A DNA stretch of 64,000 nt, from NCBI GenBank assembly GCA_002682825.1, contig NOKP01000001.1:5273296-5337295 (forward strand). The letters run 5' to 3'. This document shows positions 11,173-23,721 of this stretch, one piece after another. How positions within the stretch are numbered: the stretch's first letter is position 1; every line of letters starts with the position of its first letter. Position numbers and translations under genes: made by a program. Under the pieces are notes generated by a model, which searched no databases, was not told the DNA's origin, and worked only from the letters and a program-made list of their open reading frames with translations. Source of the stretch: Neonectria sp. B-13 (Eukaryota > Ascomycota > Sordariomycetes > Hypocreales > Nectriaceae).

Positions 11173-12328
11173 ACGCGTTGAGTGAGGTCGCTGTGCGGCT
11201 GAAGTATGACACCTTAGGCGTTTGCGATCTGACGGCCGCCACCTCACAGCCACAACGAGCCAGCCAATGGCTGACGGATGGATATGGGGTAAGTCAAAGC
11301 AGAGAGGTTGACGAGAAGACGGAACCTCTGGACTAGGAGCCGTGCCGAGACGACCAAACAGATACGGTGGGAGCTCGAAGAATGAGCTTCGTCGACGAAA
11401 ACCGAAACCACGTCACCACAGAGGCCGAGGGAGGCAGACGTGGCACGACGGGATACCAGTTGTAATACCTATTCTCCGTGTATATAGTTGGCAGGCAGCC
11501 CACGGGCGTTTTCTTGGGCTATAAGCCGTAGAGCATTTGATCAGCCAGACGCATGGCAATTGGACAAACCACACATGAGATGTAGACGCAAGAGGTGAAG
11601 ATGTGACAGACAGGCGATTGAGAGAAGATGTAAGATGCAGGTCGAGAAGGGGATGAATGTGTAAAGGAGGCGAGTCTGTGGCTATGGTGGTCTAAGTATG
11701 GGCCTTTGATTAAGGTCATCGTCATGGCCACGATCATGGATGCATGTAATGAGGCGAAGTGAGGTGAGATGGATGAGGCGAGGTCGGCCATGTCTGACCC
11801 ATGAATTGACAAGGGTTAGTTGGTTTGGGAATTTGGGGTCCCAGGCTAAGTAGGTAGTCATGTGCAACCCTGGGCAGTCTTGGCTGGCTGGCTGGTTGTT
11901 AGTAGTAAGTGGGTGGCGCTGAAAGACGACTGCGGCAGGATGTGCCCTATTCCAGCTTGTCAATGTCGTAGCATGGCATGCCGCTCTCTTTTGGTTACGC
12001 TTTAAGGTACCCTAGGCATTGATAGGCCATAATGGTGCTATCTTGCAGCGTTGATGAATCTGACGCATGTAGTCGTAGTCGTAGTAGTCGTACTAGTAGT
12101 AGTATGGAAGAAGAGGGCCACCAAGACATCTTTACCAAACGTCCCGACCAGCCGTGACGTAAAGGTAAGGTACGTACTCTCTTCATCTCTCCCGTCTAGT
12201 ACCTACTGCTAAACACACCTCCACCACCACCTCCACCAACCTCGACTTCGAGCTGGTCTACTCGCCAAAAATCTCCTGCCCGTTCGCCCGTTCACTCCAA
12301 CTCTCATCAATCGCCCTCTCTTCCAACC
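11173..12328. other. Intergenic between ERG5 and the rhodanese gene
   Basis: 1.16 kb. It has no recognisable coding region on either strand. A GTA/GTC trinucleotide run is at 12070-12104, and a short C-rich leader (CCACCACCTCCACC) precedes the rhodanese ATG. Confidence 0.6.
12070..12104 (+). repeat. GTA/GTC trinucleotide repeat
   Basis: Imperfect run of AGTCGTAGT units about 230 bp upstream of the rhodanese start codon. Confidence 0.7.
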
Positions 12329-12996
12329 ATGGCATCCCGCCGGGCCTTTGCTGCCTCCACCTCCGGTCTGCGCGCCGTCGCCGCCTCCGCCTCCGCCGCC
12401 CGCCCCGCGCCCGCCGTCTTCGCCCGAGCCCACGCCGTCCGCCCTGCCGTGCAGCAGCAGCAGCAGCCGCGCGTGCTCCTCGCTGGCCCTCGCCGCTGGT
12501 ACTCCTTCTCCTTCGCCGACCAGGTCCCCGGGAGCCGTCTGTGGAAGTTCGACGACCTGAAGGCCCAGGTAGAGAAGCAGGGCAAAGACGGCGACAAGAT
12601 CGTTATTGTTGGTACGTCCCTGGGAACCGCTGTTATGTTTTCCTAGTTGCCCATGCGCGCAAGCGCCTCCAATGGCTATACAGTGACACTGACTACCCGC
12701 CACCAGACGTCCGCGAACCCGCTGAGCTATTCGAGACCGGCAGGATCCCCGGTGCCATCAACATCCCCATCACCAGCGCCGTCCAGAGCCTGCACCTCCC
12801 CGAGGAGGACTTCCAGGAGCTCTACGGCTTCGAGCCACCCCCAAAGGACGCCGAGCTGCTCTTCTACTGCAAAGCCGGCGTCCGCGCCCGCGCCGCCGCC
12901 AACATCGCCCGCCACGCTGGCTACAAAAGGGTCGGCGAGTACCCTGGGAGCTGGCTCGACTGGGCGGCGAAGAACGGGCCCGTGGAGAAGGTTTAA
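12329..12996 (+). CDS. Mitochondrial single-domain rhodanese
   Basis: Two exons, 12329-12611 and 12707-12996 (95-bp intron GTACGT...CCAG), encode 190 aa. The N-terminal ~55 residues are Ala/Arg/Ser-rich with a run of five Gln and few acids, consistent with a mitochondrial presequence. A single rhodanese domain follows, with DVREPAEL (~95-102), GRIPGAINIP and the active-site loop FYCKAGVRARAA with Cys ~149. This matches small thiosulfate sulfurtransferases of the yeast Rdl1/Rdl2 type, which move sulfane sulfur from thiosulfate or persulfides. The intron falls in the conserved word V-D-V-R. The downstream gene converges with it (404 bp between stops). Confidence 0.9.
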
Positions 12997-13400
12997 GACA
13001 CGGATTAGAGCCAGGCGAGGAGAGCAATGACAAGGATTGTATGTGAGGATGATTTGGATGTACGGATGGGTACATACATACATACATACATGTATGATGA
13101 GTTGGGAGCGGAGTGATGTCACGACATAGGCAGGCACAGGCATAGGTTAACAAGGGGTCAAAAGTAAGTCCAAATAGATAGATGGATGCGCCGCCTGTGT
13201 CTATTGTACAAAATACAGTACCAAAAAATATCACGGTTTCCTTTCCGTGGGGGTTTCCCTTGCCTAACCCGTGCCCGCAGGCGTAGTACGTAGGTACACT
13301 CTTCTTGTACATTATTGTTGTTGTCCGAAATCCCCATCCCTTGAACTCTCCTGATGCTAATTCCTCCTCCTCCTCCTCCTCCTCGTCGAATAACCGCCCG
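12997..13400. other. Intergenic, convergent 3' regions
   Basis: 404 bp between two facing stop codons. It contains a CATA microsatellite (13071-13092) and a TCC run (13366-13385). No gene was seen. Confidence 0.6.
13071..13092 (+). repeat. TACA tetranucleotide microsatellite
   Basis: About five uninterrupted TACA/CATA units in the 3' region of the rhodanese gene. Confidence 0.85.
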
Positions 13401-14445
13401 CTAGTCATGCTTCTTGCCGTCGTCGCCGTCCTTGGGTTTGCTCGCGACGGGGCTGCCGTGCGCAAAGAATAGGATCTTGATGGCCAAGGAGAGACCCGCG
13501 TGCAGGACAATGACGACTACAAGTAGGATCTTGCTGACCTGGGGGCGGTCGGTGGCGCTGAGGACGGGGTACAGGTTGCGCAGGAGGAAGGCGACGGACA
13601 TGGCGAAGCCGACGGCGACGAAGACCCAGTTGAGGATCGAGAGGGACGACGAGCTGATGAGGGCGACGGGGATCCAGATGAGGTTGGAGTAGCCGTACAG
13701 CGCCCAGCACTCAAGAAGGTTGGCCGACTCGCTGCCGAAGTAGCGGAGGGCCAGGAACAGGCCCATGGGGATGAAGAGCGTGTAGCCGTAGATGAGCCCG
13801 GCGGCGCCTGTAACAATCATGGGTAGTCAGCACGATGGATGCACTCTCGAGGGAGCAAGGGACGGCACGTACCACTCAGCAGCTTGAAATCATAGAGGAA
13901 CGGCGCCTTGCCTGTCGACGACAGATACTGGCTGATGGTGCCGCCAAGGAACAGGATCAAGATGACCGTAGTGGCGATCCAAAAGGGCCCGTACAAGTCG
14001 GGGTTGCCCTCGAGCACGTCGAGGAAGTTGGCGCGGGGGAACAGCGCAGCCCAGCAGCGCGCTAGGACTGCCGACGTGTCGACATCAAAGAACTGCGCGT
14101 AAAAGGACATGGACCAGAGGAAGCGTTTCGATGAGCCAGAGCCCGACGCCGTGACTGGCGGAGGAAGACTGCCTGAGGGAGGCTTGCGAGCACCCGGCGT
14201 CGAGTCGTTGAAGTTGGACGTGTGGAATTCGAGGTCTTCCTGGAGGTCGGTGTGACCGAGATCGCCCTGTGTGCGAGTAGCATGTGTTAGCAAACGAAAC
14301 GAGGATACAGAGGGAGAGCGCGCAGAGGTCGATGGAGCTTCTCCAGCTGGTTGATGTGAAGCTCCGGAGCTCGAGGGGCAGGCAGGCAGGCAAGCAGTAC
14401 CTCATCGTCTATGTCGACAACGGCGTCGTATCCGGACCCCGCCAT
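13401..14445 (-). CDS. Yip1-domain Golgi membrane protein (YIPF1/2, Yip5-like)
   Basis: Three exons, 14445-14401, 14266-13873 and 13807-13401, encode 281 aa. The N-terminal third is soluble and rich in Ser/Pro/Gly. The signature DLYGPFWIATTVI then opens a Yip1 domain with five hydrophobic segments (ILILFLGGTISQY, GLIYGYTLFIPMGLFLAL, LIWIPVALISSSS, FVAVGFAMSVAFLL, ILLVVVIVLHAGLSL). Yip1-family proteins sit in Golgi/ER membranes and bind Rab GTPases through the soluble N-terminus. PDLYGPFW is typical of the YIPF1/YIPF2 branch. The first coding exon has 15 codons and is followed by the longest intron of the gene (134 bp). The C-terminal tail (KPKDGDDGKKHD) is charged and cytosolic. Confidence 0.88.
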
Positions 14446-15380
14446 TGTGTATTGGCAAGCTCTCTTCTGTAGCGGAGATGGTATGAGTGATTGTAGACCG
14501 GGAAGCCTTGATTGTCGGAGCTTGTTGGTGTTGCTGATTGGAAGTAGTAAGTAGCGTTTCGCTGTCAGCTTGGAGACAGTCTGGCCGTTGTCGTAATTCA
14601 GGAGCGCGCGGCGTGTCAGTGTCACATGGGGCCGGGGTTTTTCCGGGGCACAGGACGACCCGCTTCATGAGCCGCATCATTCAATTCCGGTCGGCCTGTA
14701 AGTTAACTAGTTAAGTGGCATTAAGTAGTCCCAAAGAGGGAATGGTGACAATTGACGAGCAAGCGCGTGCTCGCAAGGGGAATGCGATTCTCTTGCACAT
14801 ACAAACCTCGATATTGCTAAAACCTGGACTTATTACTCCATTGCTGTTGACATAATTATAATTGGTAAGGGCGAGGGATGCGAGTACTAGTTGGTGTTAA
14901 AGGAGGATTGAAAGACTCCGGCTACGAGAAGGGGAACAAAATAACGATAGCATCATGGCGATGCTGGTGCGGGACTCTCCGTATAATTTTAAGGAGAGAT
15001 GTAATAACCTTGTTGTCGCATCGACGTACGTCGGGCACGTTGCGGACTAAGATATACCTACATCGTCTAGGTGCCCACTTACACAAGCAGCCCGAAACCG
15101 GATCAACTGAGATCACCCAACGGATCCACGCCACAAGACATTGCACTACCACACCCGTAAAAACATTTGTGAATCGGAGGCTTGAATGTTTTTATTTATT
15201 TAAAGGGATCGAGCCTGAGAGACCATCGGCACGTGTTCATTGGCATCATTTAGAATGTACTGCCTGAGCTGCAAATGCTAATGTAAAAACAACCAGACTC
15301 GTGAACAAAGCAGCTCCTCTGTCCTTGCCACCGACCCCAGAATGCCAAAAACCCAGACGCCACATCCATGGAGAAATCGT
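14446..15380. other. Intergenic between YIP gene and ubiquitin-eL40
   Basis: 935 bp, upstream of the YIP gene and downstream of ubiquitin-eL40. AT-rich patches lie near 14700-14870. No gene was recognised on either strand. Confidence 0.6.
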
Positions 15381-16035
<655 letters not shown>

Positions 16036-16346
16036 CTTGACTGATTTTTGTGACGCTGACGATGTGAAGATTGGAGAAGCCGAGTTGCGCGCAATATTGG
16101 TGGGGCGCAATGTTCAACCGAAAGAAAACCCTAGGGTCAGGAGCTGGGTCACGTGTCGCGCACTAAAACTTAACTGCACCCTCCATTAAAGTGCCTAATT
16201 CGGCAGGCACCTTGCGTTGATTGGGTCTTGGGGCATCATGGTCTTGGCGTCATTGCCCAGTTTCTCATACCCACCATCAATAGGATTTTGAGACTCGGCG
16301 TAAAAGATTCCGCGTCTTCGGATCAACAACAAGACCCGATTCCCCC
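16036..16346. other. Promoter/5' UTR of ubiquitin-eL40 and 3' region of RRN7
   Basis: 311 bp between tandem minus-strand genes. It contains an ATTGG word (CCAAT on the gene strand) at 16220-16224. No other gene was seen. Confidence 0.55.
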
Positions 16347-18221
16347 CTAGTTGGGATTCAACTTCGATTCTTCCGTCCTTTTCATTTCATTTTGCCAAGC
16401 GAGTATCTTCTGCTCCAGCATGTAAACCGCGTGGACCATTTCCTGCAACGATAGGCCCGCCGTGCGTGCTTTTGTATAAGATGAGCCTCAGAATGCGAGC
16501 TGTGAATGGGGGACTCTCTTACCTGCCGCTGCGTAGAGTGATTGCGCTGCCTTAGTGAGGTCTTCAACTGAACGAAAGGCGTCGTATGAAGCATCGGTCT
16601 TAGACGCTGCCTCGTCTTCCAAACCTGAGTTGTCTTCCCCACGTACCCTAATGGCTCGACCTAAGATCGTCTTGGTTCGGTTATTTACTTCATCCTCTGT
16701 GTTCTGGTGCTGTCGAGTCTTGGTTAGGGACGCGTCCTCGGAAGGGAAAAATCTCGAGATGGAATTCTCATCTACAACAAGTTAGTTTAACGACCGCTTG
16801 AAGTATCTGCACTACCTACTCTTCTTGTCAATGAGGCTTGCGATGTGTGCAAAGTACTTGTCGAGTTGCTCTGAAGTCATTGAAGTGACTTGATCCACAG
16901 AAATTTTGTCAAAGCTCGGTTCGCTGGAGGATGCCTGTGGCGAACCGTCAAGCTCGGCAATTGCCTCTTGCCATTTATCCCAACTGAACGTGAGCTCTGG
17001 CCCAATACCAGCGCCCTGGAGCAGTGGCAAACAGTTTTCGAAGGGGAAGCATAGTTTGGTCGCGACTATTGCGACTGAAACTAGTAGTACTTCCGGGTAG
17101 TCCAGAATGAATACTCGAGACTTCTGGACTGGCAGCTGAAACGTCATCTTCATAACTGAGATAATGCTTCGCGCTGTAGTGAGTGCCTCGACTAGGAAGT
17201 GGTCAGTCAAGGGGCGGTAACTCGAGGATTCAGAACTAACCTGGCAAAGCCAGCTGTCTCGTGTACGTGACGAGGGTTAACGTATCGTTTATGGCAGGGA
17301 AGAGCATCCCGTAGTTGTGATGATATGAGAGTGCCATCGTCATGACAGCGTCGTGGAGATCAGCCCCCTGCAGAGTTGCGCGCATGGGCAGCTTCAGCGC
17401 TCTTGTATACGCTGAAGGTAATCTGTCCTGCATTTCTTGAGGCAGGTCATAATACTGCAGGCGTCGTTAGCGGAGGACTTACGAAGAGAAGAACAAGCCG
17501 TGCGTACTGCTCTTTGGTATGGCATATGCCCACCATTGGTCCAGATGCAGAGTTCTCCGACCCCAGTGGGAATTCTAAGGAGGAGACAGCCCAGATAGCA
17601 TATGGCTAGAGTTTCAAGCACACGAGGCATAGGCCAGTCTGTTCCTCGCTCAGGATCCCAGCTCTGTGCCCTTGACTTGGTTCCATTGGCTTCCTTGGTC
17701 AGCTCTTCTGTTGCCGGCTGCGAGCTGAACACCTCCAGCACATCTTCTTGTGGAACATCGTCCGCAATGATAGTGCTGGAGCCACGAGTACGAAGGTCCC
17801 AGAGATCGCGAACCACCGTCTCAAGCTCGTCTCTGTGACCCTTGGAGCCGATGAGCCATAGCAGCTGCTTCCTGAGGACCAGCTGGAGACATTCGAGGTA
17901 GAGGCTTTTGCCCGCCTGGCCAGTGAGATGACGTAACTGTCTCTCCTTGATTTCTTTCTCTCGTCTTGCGACAGCGCCAAGTTTTCCCGAGTCCTCCTCA
18001 TCACCAACATCGAATTGAATGAAGCCCTGGGCATGCCATCAGCTATTTCATTGCTCTTGAAGGTGAGGCCAGGCCGATCGCCGCCGGGGATTTGTACGTA
18101 CCTCGACTTGATGGCCGTTGGAGCAAAAACGGAGACCGTTTTCTAGATACCATTTCCTCACGCCACATTCAGGGCATCGTTCTCCCCGAGCAAACTTGCG
18201 AAGCTCCCGCCGCTGATCCAT
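16347..18221 (-). CDS. rrn7: RNA polymerase I initiation factor Rrn7/TAF1B
   Basis: Six exons, 18221-18102, 18026-17508, 17454-17241, 17191-16820, 16771-16523 and 16468-16347, join in frame to 531 aa. The N-terminus is an Rrn7-type zinc ribbon: RCPECG (Cys16, Cys19) and FCSNGH (Cys33, His37) followed by QVEGF. A TFIIB-like cyclin-fold region follows, with the words YYDLPQEMQDRLP and EVLLVSVAIVATKLCFPF. The C-terminus matches the family (AGLSLQEMVHAVYMLEQKILAWQ). Rrn7/TAF1B is the TFIIB-related subunit of the Pol I core factor needed to start 35S rRNA transcription. The acceptor of the last intron (AAAAG at 16469) was chosen because it restores AGLSLQEMV in frame; the more obvious CAG nearer the end gives a stop-prone frame. 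Confidence 0.9.
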
Positions 18222-19086
18222 TGTTTTTCACGGGCGAGACACTGCATGGCGCGAGTGGCGCAATCGTTTGTTGTCGTCGTGGAGGACCTTTGCTTGAGAG
18301 GCTAGCTTTGTTTTGTTGTGGTTTGGTTGCTGAGCCGAGTGGCGCAGGATACTTCACAAAACGAGTGTCCGCCCTCCCGTCTTTATTGGCCCAAACCCAA
18401 GCCTTGAGGACTCGACCGATGAGGCACCCTCTGAGCTGCTTAGATGTTGACGATGGCGGTCGTCATGGCATGTCGTTCATCTCAACTCGAAAATGTTAAA
18501 GGTTACTAGGTCTTATCTAATCTAGTAAACACTTTTTTTCTCGAATCAACTACCGACGGTACATTTCGCTTATCGGCATTGATGAACAAGGCGGGAACGG
18601 ACCACTCACTACCTGGGCCCATAGTACACGTAACTCTCGGTAGCACATAGTCTAATGCCCATCCACCTAGACCATCACAAGATGCGTGTCAGTCACCGTT
18701 GATCATGGAAAGCGAAGCTCCGTAAAGGTTTTAATGGCCTTCTATCGGACAGATTTTGTCAACTCCAAAGCTCTCCCATTTTTTTCTCTCATGATTTTGC
18801 CGCTACGAATATCGTGACATGAAGGCATTTGCAGCATGTGGATAGGAAACAAAGGAAAATTCGAGCCATAGCTCGGGCGCTTCGGATTGCCGAATGTCAT
18901 AACCAGCAGACAATCCTGTCCAGATAGAGTCCCCCAACGCAACGCCCAGCTCGTGACCCATGGAAATTTGATGCGTCAAAAATTCATCAAAACAAAGCGA
19001 TCCCTCACGCACAGCCCGTCGTCAAATGGGATTGCGGGGGGGCCAAGGGCCACTGCGGGCTGGATGCGAAACCAAGGAAAGACGAC
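18222..19086. other. Intergenic between RRN7 promoter and eIF5A 3' end
   Basis: 865 bp. Short frames on both strands show no domain and no splice-linked continuation. AT-rich sequence at 18480-18560 is compatible with promoter or 3' UTR. Nothing else was found. Confidence 0.55.
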
Positions 19087-19994
19087 TTAACCCTGACGGG
19101 GAGCCTCCTTGGCCTCAACGGCGGCCTCCTCACCCATGGAGGTGAGAATGACAACGTCTGCGACAGCACGTTAGTACCACATTTCACACCAAGACCAGTA
19201 GCGCAGAGACATGTATCCATCGATTCAAGCTCTTACGGAACCTGGTGGCATGGAAAACTTACTGGTGTCCTTCTCCTCGACCCTGAAGAGACGCTCAATC
19301 TTCTCACGAACCTCACCATCGGGCATGCGGACATCGTCCTTGGTGTCACCATCATCGTTCATGAGGGAGAGGAAGCCGTCGTCGGAGATGTCGAGCTGGG
19401 CACGGGTCAGCTACTGGCTTTGGGGGAGGGGGAGGGGGAGGGGAAGTGCCGGGAGGGCCCCTGTGGAGCGGGGCAAAGGTTCACTCACAAGCTGGAACTC
19501 GCGACGAGTGACGTTGGGGACGTCCATGTTGTGGGTGGAAGGGCTGAGATCCTCGTACTTCTTGCCGGTGAAGATGTCGATGGCGACAAGGTGAACCTTG
19601 GCGTGACCGTGCTTGCCAGTCTTGGAGGTAGACATGTCGACGATCTTGCAGGGGCGGGACTTGATCACGACGAAACCGTTCTTACGCAGAGCAGAGCACT
19701 GCATAGGGAAGGTGAGCGAGGCACCGGCATCGGCCGACTCGAAGGTGACATCGTGCTGCAGAAGAAAAAGAGACAATTAGCGACAGCTCGACACGAAGAT
19801 GTTGATGATGATGAAAATAGAGGAGCGCCCGCTGGTGATGGCTCGTTGATGGCTGGTGAAGCCAAGCGGCATCATCGAGGCTTGCTCTGTATCGTGGGGC
19901 ACGAGTCACATTGCGGGGTGATTTTCGAGGCGAAAAATGGACGCAAGGGCAGGGCGCGTGCGCGGGGGAACAGTGAACTCACCTCTTCCGCCAT
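19087..19994 (-). CDS. Translation factor eIF5A (hypusine-containing)
   Basis: Four exons, 19994-19983 (only MAEE), 19755-19489, 19395-19263 and 19157-19087, encode 160 aa, the normal length. The hypusination loop [12 protein letters not shown] is intact, with the Lys of GKHG as the modified residue, and the C-terminal OB domain ([17 protein letters not shown]) is complete. eIF5A binds the ribosomal E site and relieves stalling, notably at proline runs, and aids termination. It needs deoxyhypusine synthase and hydroxylase, which are not in the window. The first intron (227 bp) comes after four codons and is much longer than the others (93 and 105 bp). A CCAAT box on the gene strand lies ~210 bp upstream (20204-20208). 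Confidence 0.96.
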
Positions 19995-20302
19995 GGTGAT
20001 GGTATTGACGATAAATCGAGGTCCTGAAGAAGAGGAGAGAGAGAGGATGGAGAGCTGAAATGCACCGAAGAAACGCTGGAGAGGTGCTTGAGTGGGATGG
20101 AGAGGAGAAGAAAAGGAAAGAGCCAAACTCGGGAGGAGGATGGAGGGGGGGTTTAGAAAGGGTGGGAGGAGGCCCTCGACGGAATTTTTTTCTCGGAGCT
20201 GTGATTGGGCGTTGACGAGAGTTGCAGTGGACACCCGCTATTAGTGGACTCGACTGAGGCCCCGTTGCAATTGATTCCAGGGCCTGGAGGGGCTGTCGTA
20301 GA

Positions 20303-20363
20303 GGGGGCTTGGGGGCTTGGGGGCTTGGAAGGGTCTATTCATCTACAGGGGCTTACAGGGCTT
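20303..20363 (+). repeat. G-rich direct repeats with 19-bp word shared with 2698-2716
   Basis: Three GGGGCTTGG units are followed after 17 bp by ACAGGGGCTTACAGGGCTT, identical to the block upstream of the kinase gene. Both blocks are upstream of minus-strand genes and in the same orientation. Confidence 0.8.
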
Positions 20364-20477
20364 TGGAGGGGGGGCTTTTTAGGGCATTCCATAGCCTCGA
20401 TTTGCCTCCCGTCCAGCTTCATTGCCTCCCGGGCAACCTAGCAGCAGATACCTGCATTCTAGGTTCCATTTTGTTAG

Positions 20478-20505
20478 GTTGTTGCTTGGTTGCTTGGTTG
20501 CTTGG
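20478..20505 (+). repeat. GGTTGCTT tandem repeat
   Basis: About three and a half copies of GGTTGCTT in the eIF5A upstream region. Similar units occur at 43551-43590. Confidence 0.75.
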
Positions 20506-21360
20506 GTCAGCTGTGGGCGGGCAAGCGGGCCAATTTGGCAAGTGGCGGGCCACTCAGAGAGCGGGGTCGTTCCCAGGCGGGCATCCTTTGTTGATTGATC
20601 TGAAGCTACCCGCACGCCTGGCAGGGAGGGCATCAACTCTAACGTATTTTTTCTCCCGCCATCCCACACAAACATCTTCATGTTGTGTGCAAATTACACG
20701 GGCATTGATACAAATAAGCCATCGGCAATGGGATGGGATGAGCTGCCAACCTCGCACCACAGTCCACCGGGTCATGCGGCCCTGACTACGTTTCGGGCGC
20801 CTGCCCCCGCTCCTTGTCTCGCTGCCCGATGGATGGCTGCTTCCCGTCGCACGCGGGGCATCATGCGTTGCAGCTTGCATCCTTGCGAGCTTTCGTTCCG
20901 AGAAAATCCATCCATTGCCGCGACAACAAGTGCTGTCGCGCCCTGGCCTGCAGCATCATCCGCAGCGCCCACAAACCAGATGAACTTGGCAGCTCTGTGG
21001 TGGCTGGTGAAGTAACTTTTGTGCGCGGCGGGGTTGCTGTGGCGGTGCGCTGGTCTTAGTCTTGTGGCACACGAAGCTCTCCCGGGGAAGTCCCACCGGG
21101 TCAAAGCCACAAGGTTGCTCACCGAGGGTGACCCAATCATAAGCTCCACTCACACCGGGCTATACCGAGCCTCCGTAGCCTTGCTTGCAAGCTGTCTGCA
21201 AGCTCGCTGACCCTCGCGCCCAGCCAGCCTCGCGCGCCATCTTTGACCTTGTCCGTCCGCCAACCATTCCAAGAATTCCCGGTCGATATGCAATAATTAC
21301 GCTCTTTCTTCGATACCTGATCCAATAATACTTTCCAACTCGCCCTCCCCCTTTACCGCA

Positions 21361-23469
21361 ATGTGGCTCGACCGACTGGCCGGAGGGCAGGCCAGCGCCC
21401 CCGGTCCCTCCACACCTCAACCCTCGAGCAGGCCGTATTCGCCGCTTCCGCGGAGGACCTCGAGCGCTCTCAGTCCCTATGTCACATCCCAGCGAGCGGG
21501 CCAGTCACCTCGCAGCTCCTCGCTCTCTCTTGTGTCGAACGATTCAACCACGTCCTTGCTCTCGTCACGCAAACCCAACGGCTCTGGCCTGAAGCAATCA
21601 TCCACCGTTGATTCCGCACCCGACGCAGAGGAAGTGTTGGAGACACTGTTGGCTAGCATCACAAGTGCAGAACCGCTACCGACGAAACCGAAGAGTTTCA
21701 TCGACGAGCATGATCTTGACTTCGACGTTGAGTTTGGTGGCCTATCTCTGAGGGAGCTGGCAGCATCGCAACCCCCTGAGATGACCGTGTCCGGCAACCG
21801 GAGGCCGCAGACCGCCGAAGAGAGTAGGCATCTTCTTACATGAAATCAATCAGCATTTGCTAATAGTCTATGTATAGGCGAATCTGAACGAACCAAGCTC
21901 GAACTTCTCCATCGATCAATATCAGCATGTGACGATGTGCTCAACTCCGTCGAGATCAACCTGACAAGCTTCCGCAACGACCTCGCTACAGTATCCTCCG
22001 ACATCGAATCCCTCCAGGCTCGGTCGACGGCTCTAAGCAGGAGGCTGGAGAATCGCAAGGAGGTCGAGAAGGCCCTGGGGCCCATGGTTGAAGAGCTCAG
22101 TCTGCCACCCGAGGTCATATCCAAAATCTCCGAGGGGCACATAGATGACACATGGGCGAAGACACTGGCTGAACTGGACCGGAGAGCAAGTTCATTTAAG
22201 AAGAAGTCCGGGGCCCAACAGAGCAATGCTTCAAAAGATCTCGGACCGCTGCTTGAGCGGTTGACTCTCAAGGTATGGACAACTCCGACAACAATTGCCC
22301 GCACCTCCATCTGACTTGTTTAGGCCATCGAGCGGATTCGCGACTTTCTCGTCGCCCAAATCAAGGCCCTTCGGTCACCTCATATCAACGCCCAAATCAT
22401 ACAGCAGCAAAACTTCCTTAGGTTCAAGGACCTCTTCTCGTTTCTGCACAAACACCATGCCAAGCTCGCCAACGAGATCGCCCTGGCCTACATGAACACG
22501 ATGCGGTGGTACTACCATAATCAATTCACCCGTTACGAGAAAGCTCTCGGTAAGATCAAACTCCACGTCCTGGACAAGAACGACACGCTCGGACATGAGG
22601 AGCCTACTCGCAGGGCGAGCGTTCTCTCCACTTCGCGGATGCCAGGACCACCCCATGACGCCTTTAACCTGGGTCGCAGGATTGACCTGCTCAAGACCAA
22701 GAACCAGGCCGCCATGTCGTCGTATCTTGCGGAGGATGACCAAACTACACACTATCTCGAGGTGCCGTTTCGCAACTTCAACCTGGCACTGGTTGACAAC
22801 GCCACGGCCGAGTACACCTTCATGGCCACGTTCTTCTCCCCGGCGATCTCCCTTGGCCAGATCTCCCAGAACTTCAACTACATCTTCGAGCCCACATTTG
22901 AACTCGGCCGAGGCCTATCCAAGACACTGGTTGCCGACACCTACGACGCACTCGGCCTGCTGCTCTGCATCCGCCTTAACCAACACTTCGCCTTCGAGTT
23001 GCAGCGCCGCAAGGTCCCCGCCGGCGATGGCTACATCAACGCCACCACCATGCTCCTCTGGCCCCGTCTGCAGGTCATCATGGACCGCCACTGCGAGTCC
23101 ATTCGCGCCCTGACCAACGCAGTGCCGACCAAGCCTGCGCGCGCCGCCGACCAAGCCAAGATGTCTGCGGCCCCCCACGTTGCGACTCAGCGCTTCGGCC
23201 AGCTGCTCCAAGGCTTCCTCGCCCTGAGCGTCGACGCCGGGGATGACGAGCCTGTCGACGCCAGCCTGCGTCGCCTGCGCAGCGAGGTCGAGGCCTTCTT
23301 GACCCGACATGCCCAAGCATATGGCGCCGATAAACGCAAGAGCGGCCGTTTCTTGTACAACAATTACTCCCTCATTCTCACCATCATCAGTGACGCGAGT
23401 GGGAAACTAGCCGATGAGCAGCAGGAACACTTTGAAGAATTGAAGGCGCAGTTCCAAGAGACTTCATAG
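21361..23469 (+). CDS. vps52: GARP complex subunit Vps52 (Sac2 family)
   Basis: Three exons, 21361-21823, 21878-22272 and 22324-23469, encode 667 aa. The first ~90 residues are Ser/Pro-rich and probably disordered. An acidic stretch then leads to a coiled-coil segment (~160-280, SACDDVLNSVEINLTSFRND). The Vps52 core has the words ERIRDFLVAQIKALRSP, ANEIALAYMNTMRWYY and TYDALGLLLCIRLN, with LLWPRLQVIMDRHCESIR near the C-terminus. Vps52 is a core subunit of the GARP tether that receives endosome-derived vesicles at the trans-Golgi with Vps51, Vps53 and Vps54. It converges with the Rab-GAP gene (252 bp between stops), another traffic protein. Identity is by family pattern; COG3 was considered and fits less well. 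Confidence 0.88.
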
Positions 23470-23721
23470 GAAAGGGATGCGCAATACGGGCGACAAGCGA
23501 AGAGTTTGGGAAGCGACGGAATTTGGTGGACTAAAGTGTGATTCAAGCGTGATCATGGGAGATCTTTGTTACGGCGTACCGGGTGAAGATGATGGATCTA
23601 TATAGCTAGATGGAGTTTCCCTTTCCGACATCTATCCGTCGCAACAAAAATTTACATCCTGTCAGATTCTATGTAATACACGCGCCGACCCAAACATGTT
23701 TCCCCAGACGGAAGCACAAAT

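Larger units (their letters stand above)
19995..21360. other. Divergent promoter region, eIF5A and VPS52
   Basis: 1.37 kb between two divergently transcribed genes. The eIF5A side has a CCAAT box (20204-20208 on the minus strand), G-rich GGGGGCTTGGG units (20303-20328), the 19-bp ACAGGGGCTTACAGGGCTT word (20345-20363) and GGTTGCTT repeats (20478-20505). No coding gene was found. Confidence 0.6.

Noticed and set aside
16382..16642. 86-codon minus frame beginning MGKTTQVWK
   Set aside because: Out of frame with RRN7 and crosses its last intron; the spliced RRN7 frame gives the conserved C-terminus instead.
17455..17482. GTAAGT donor inside RRN7 near 17482
   Set aside because: It would leave a 28-nt intron and shift the frame into a stop; the GTACGC donor at 17507 gives a 53-nt intron and the conserved YYDLPQEM.
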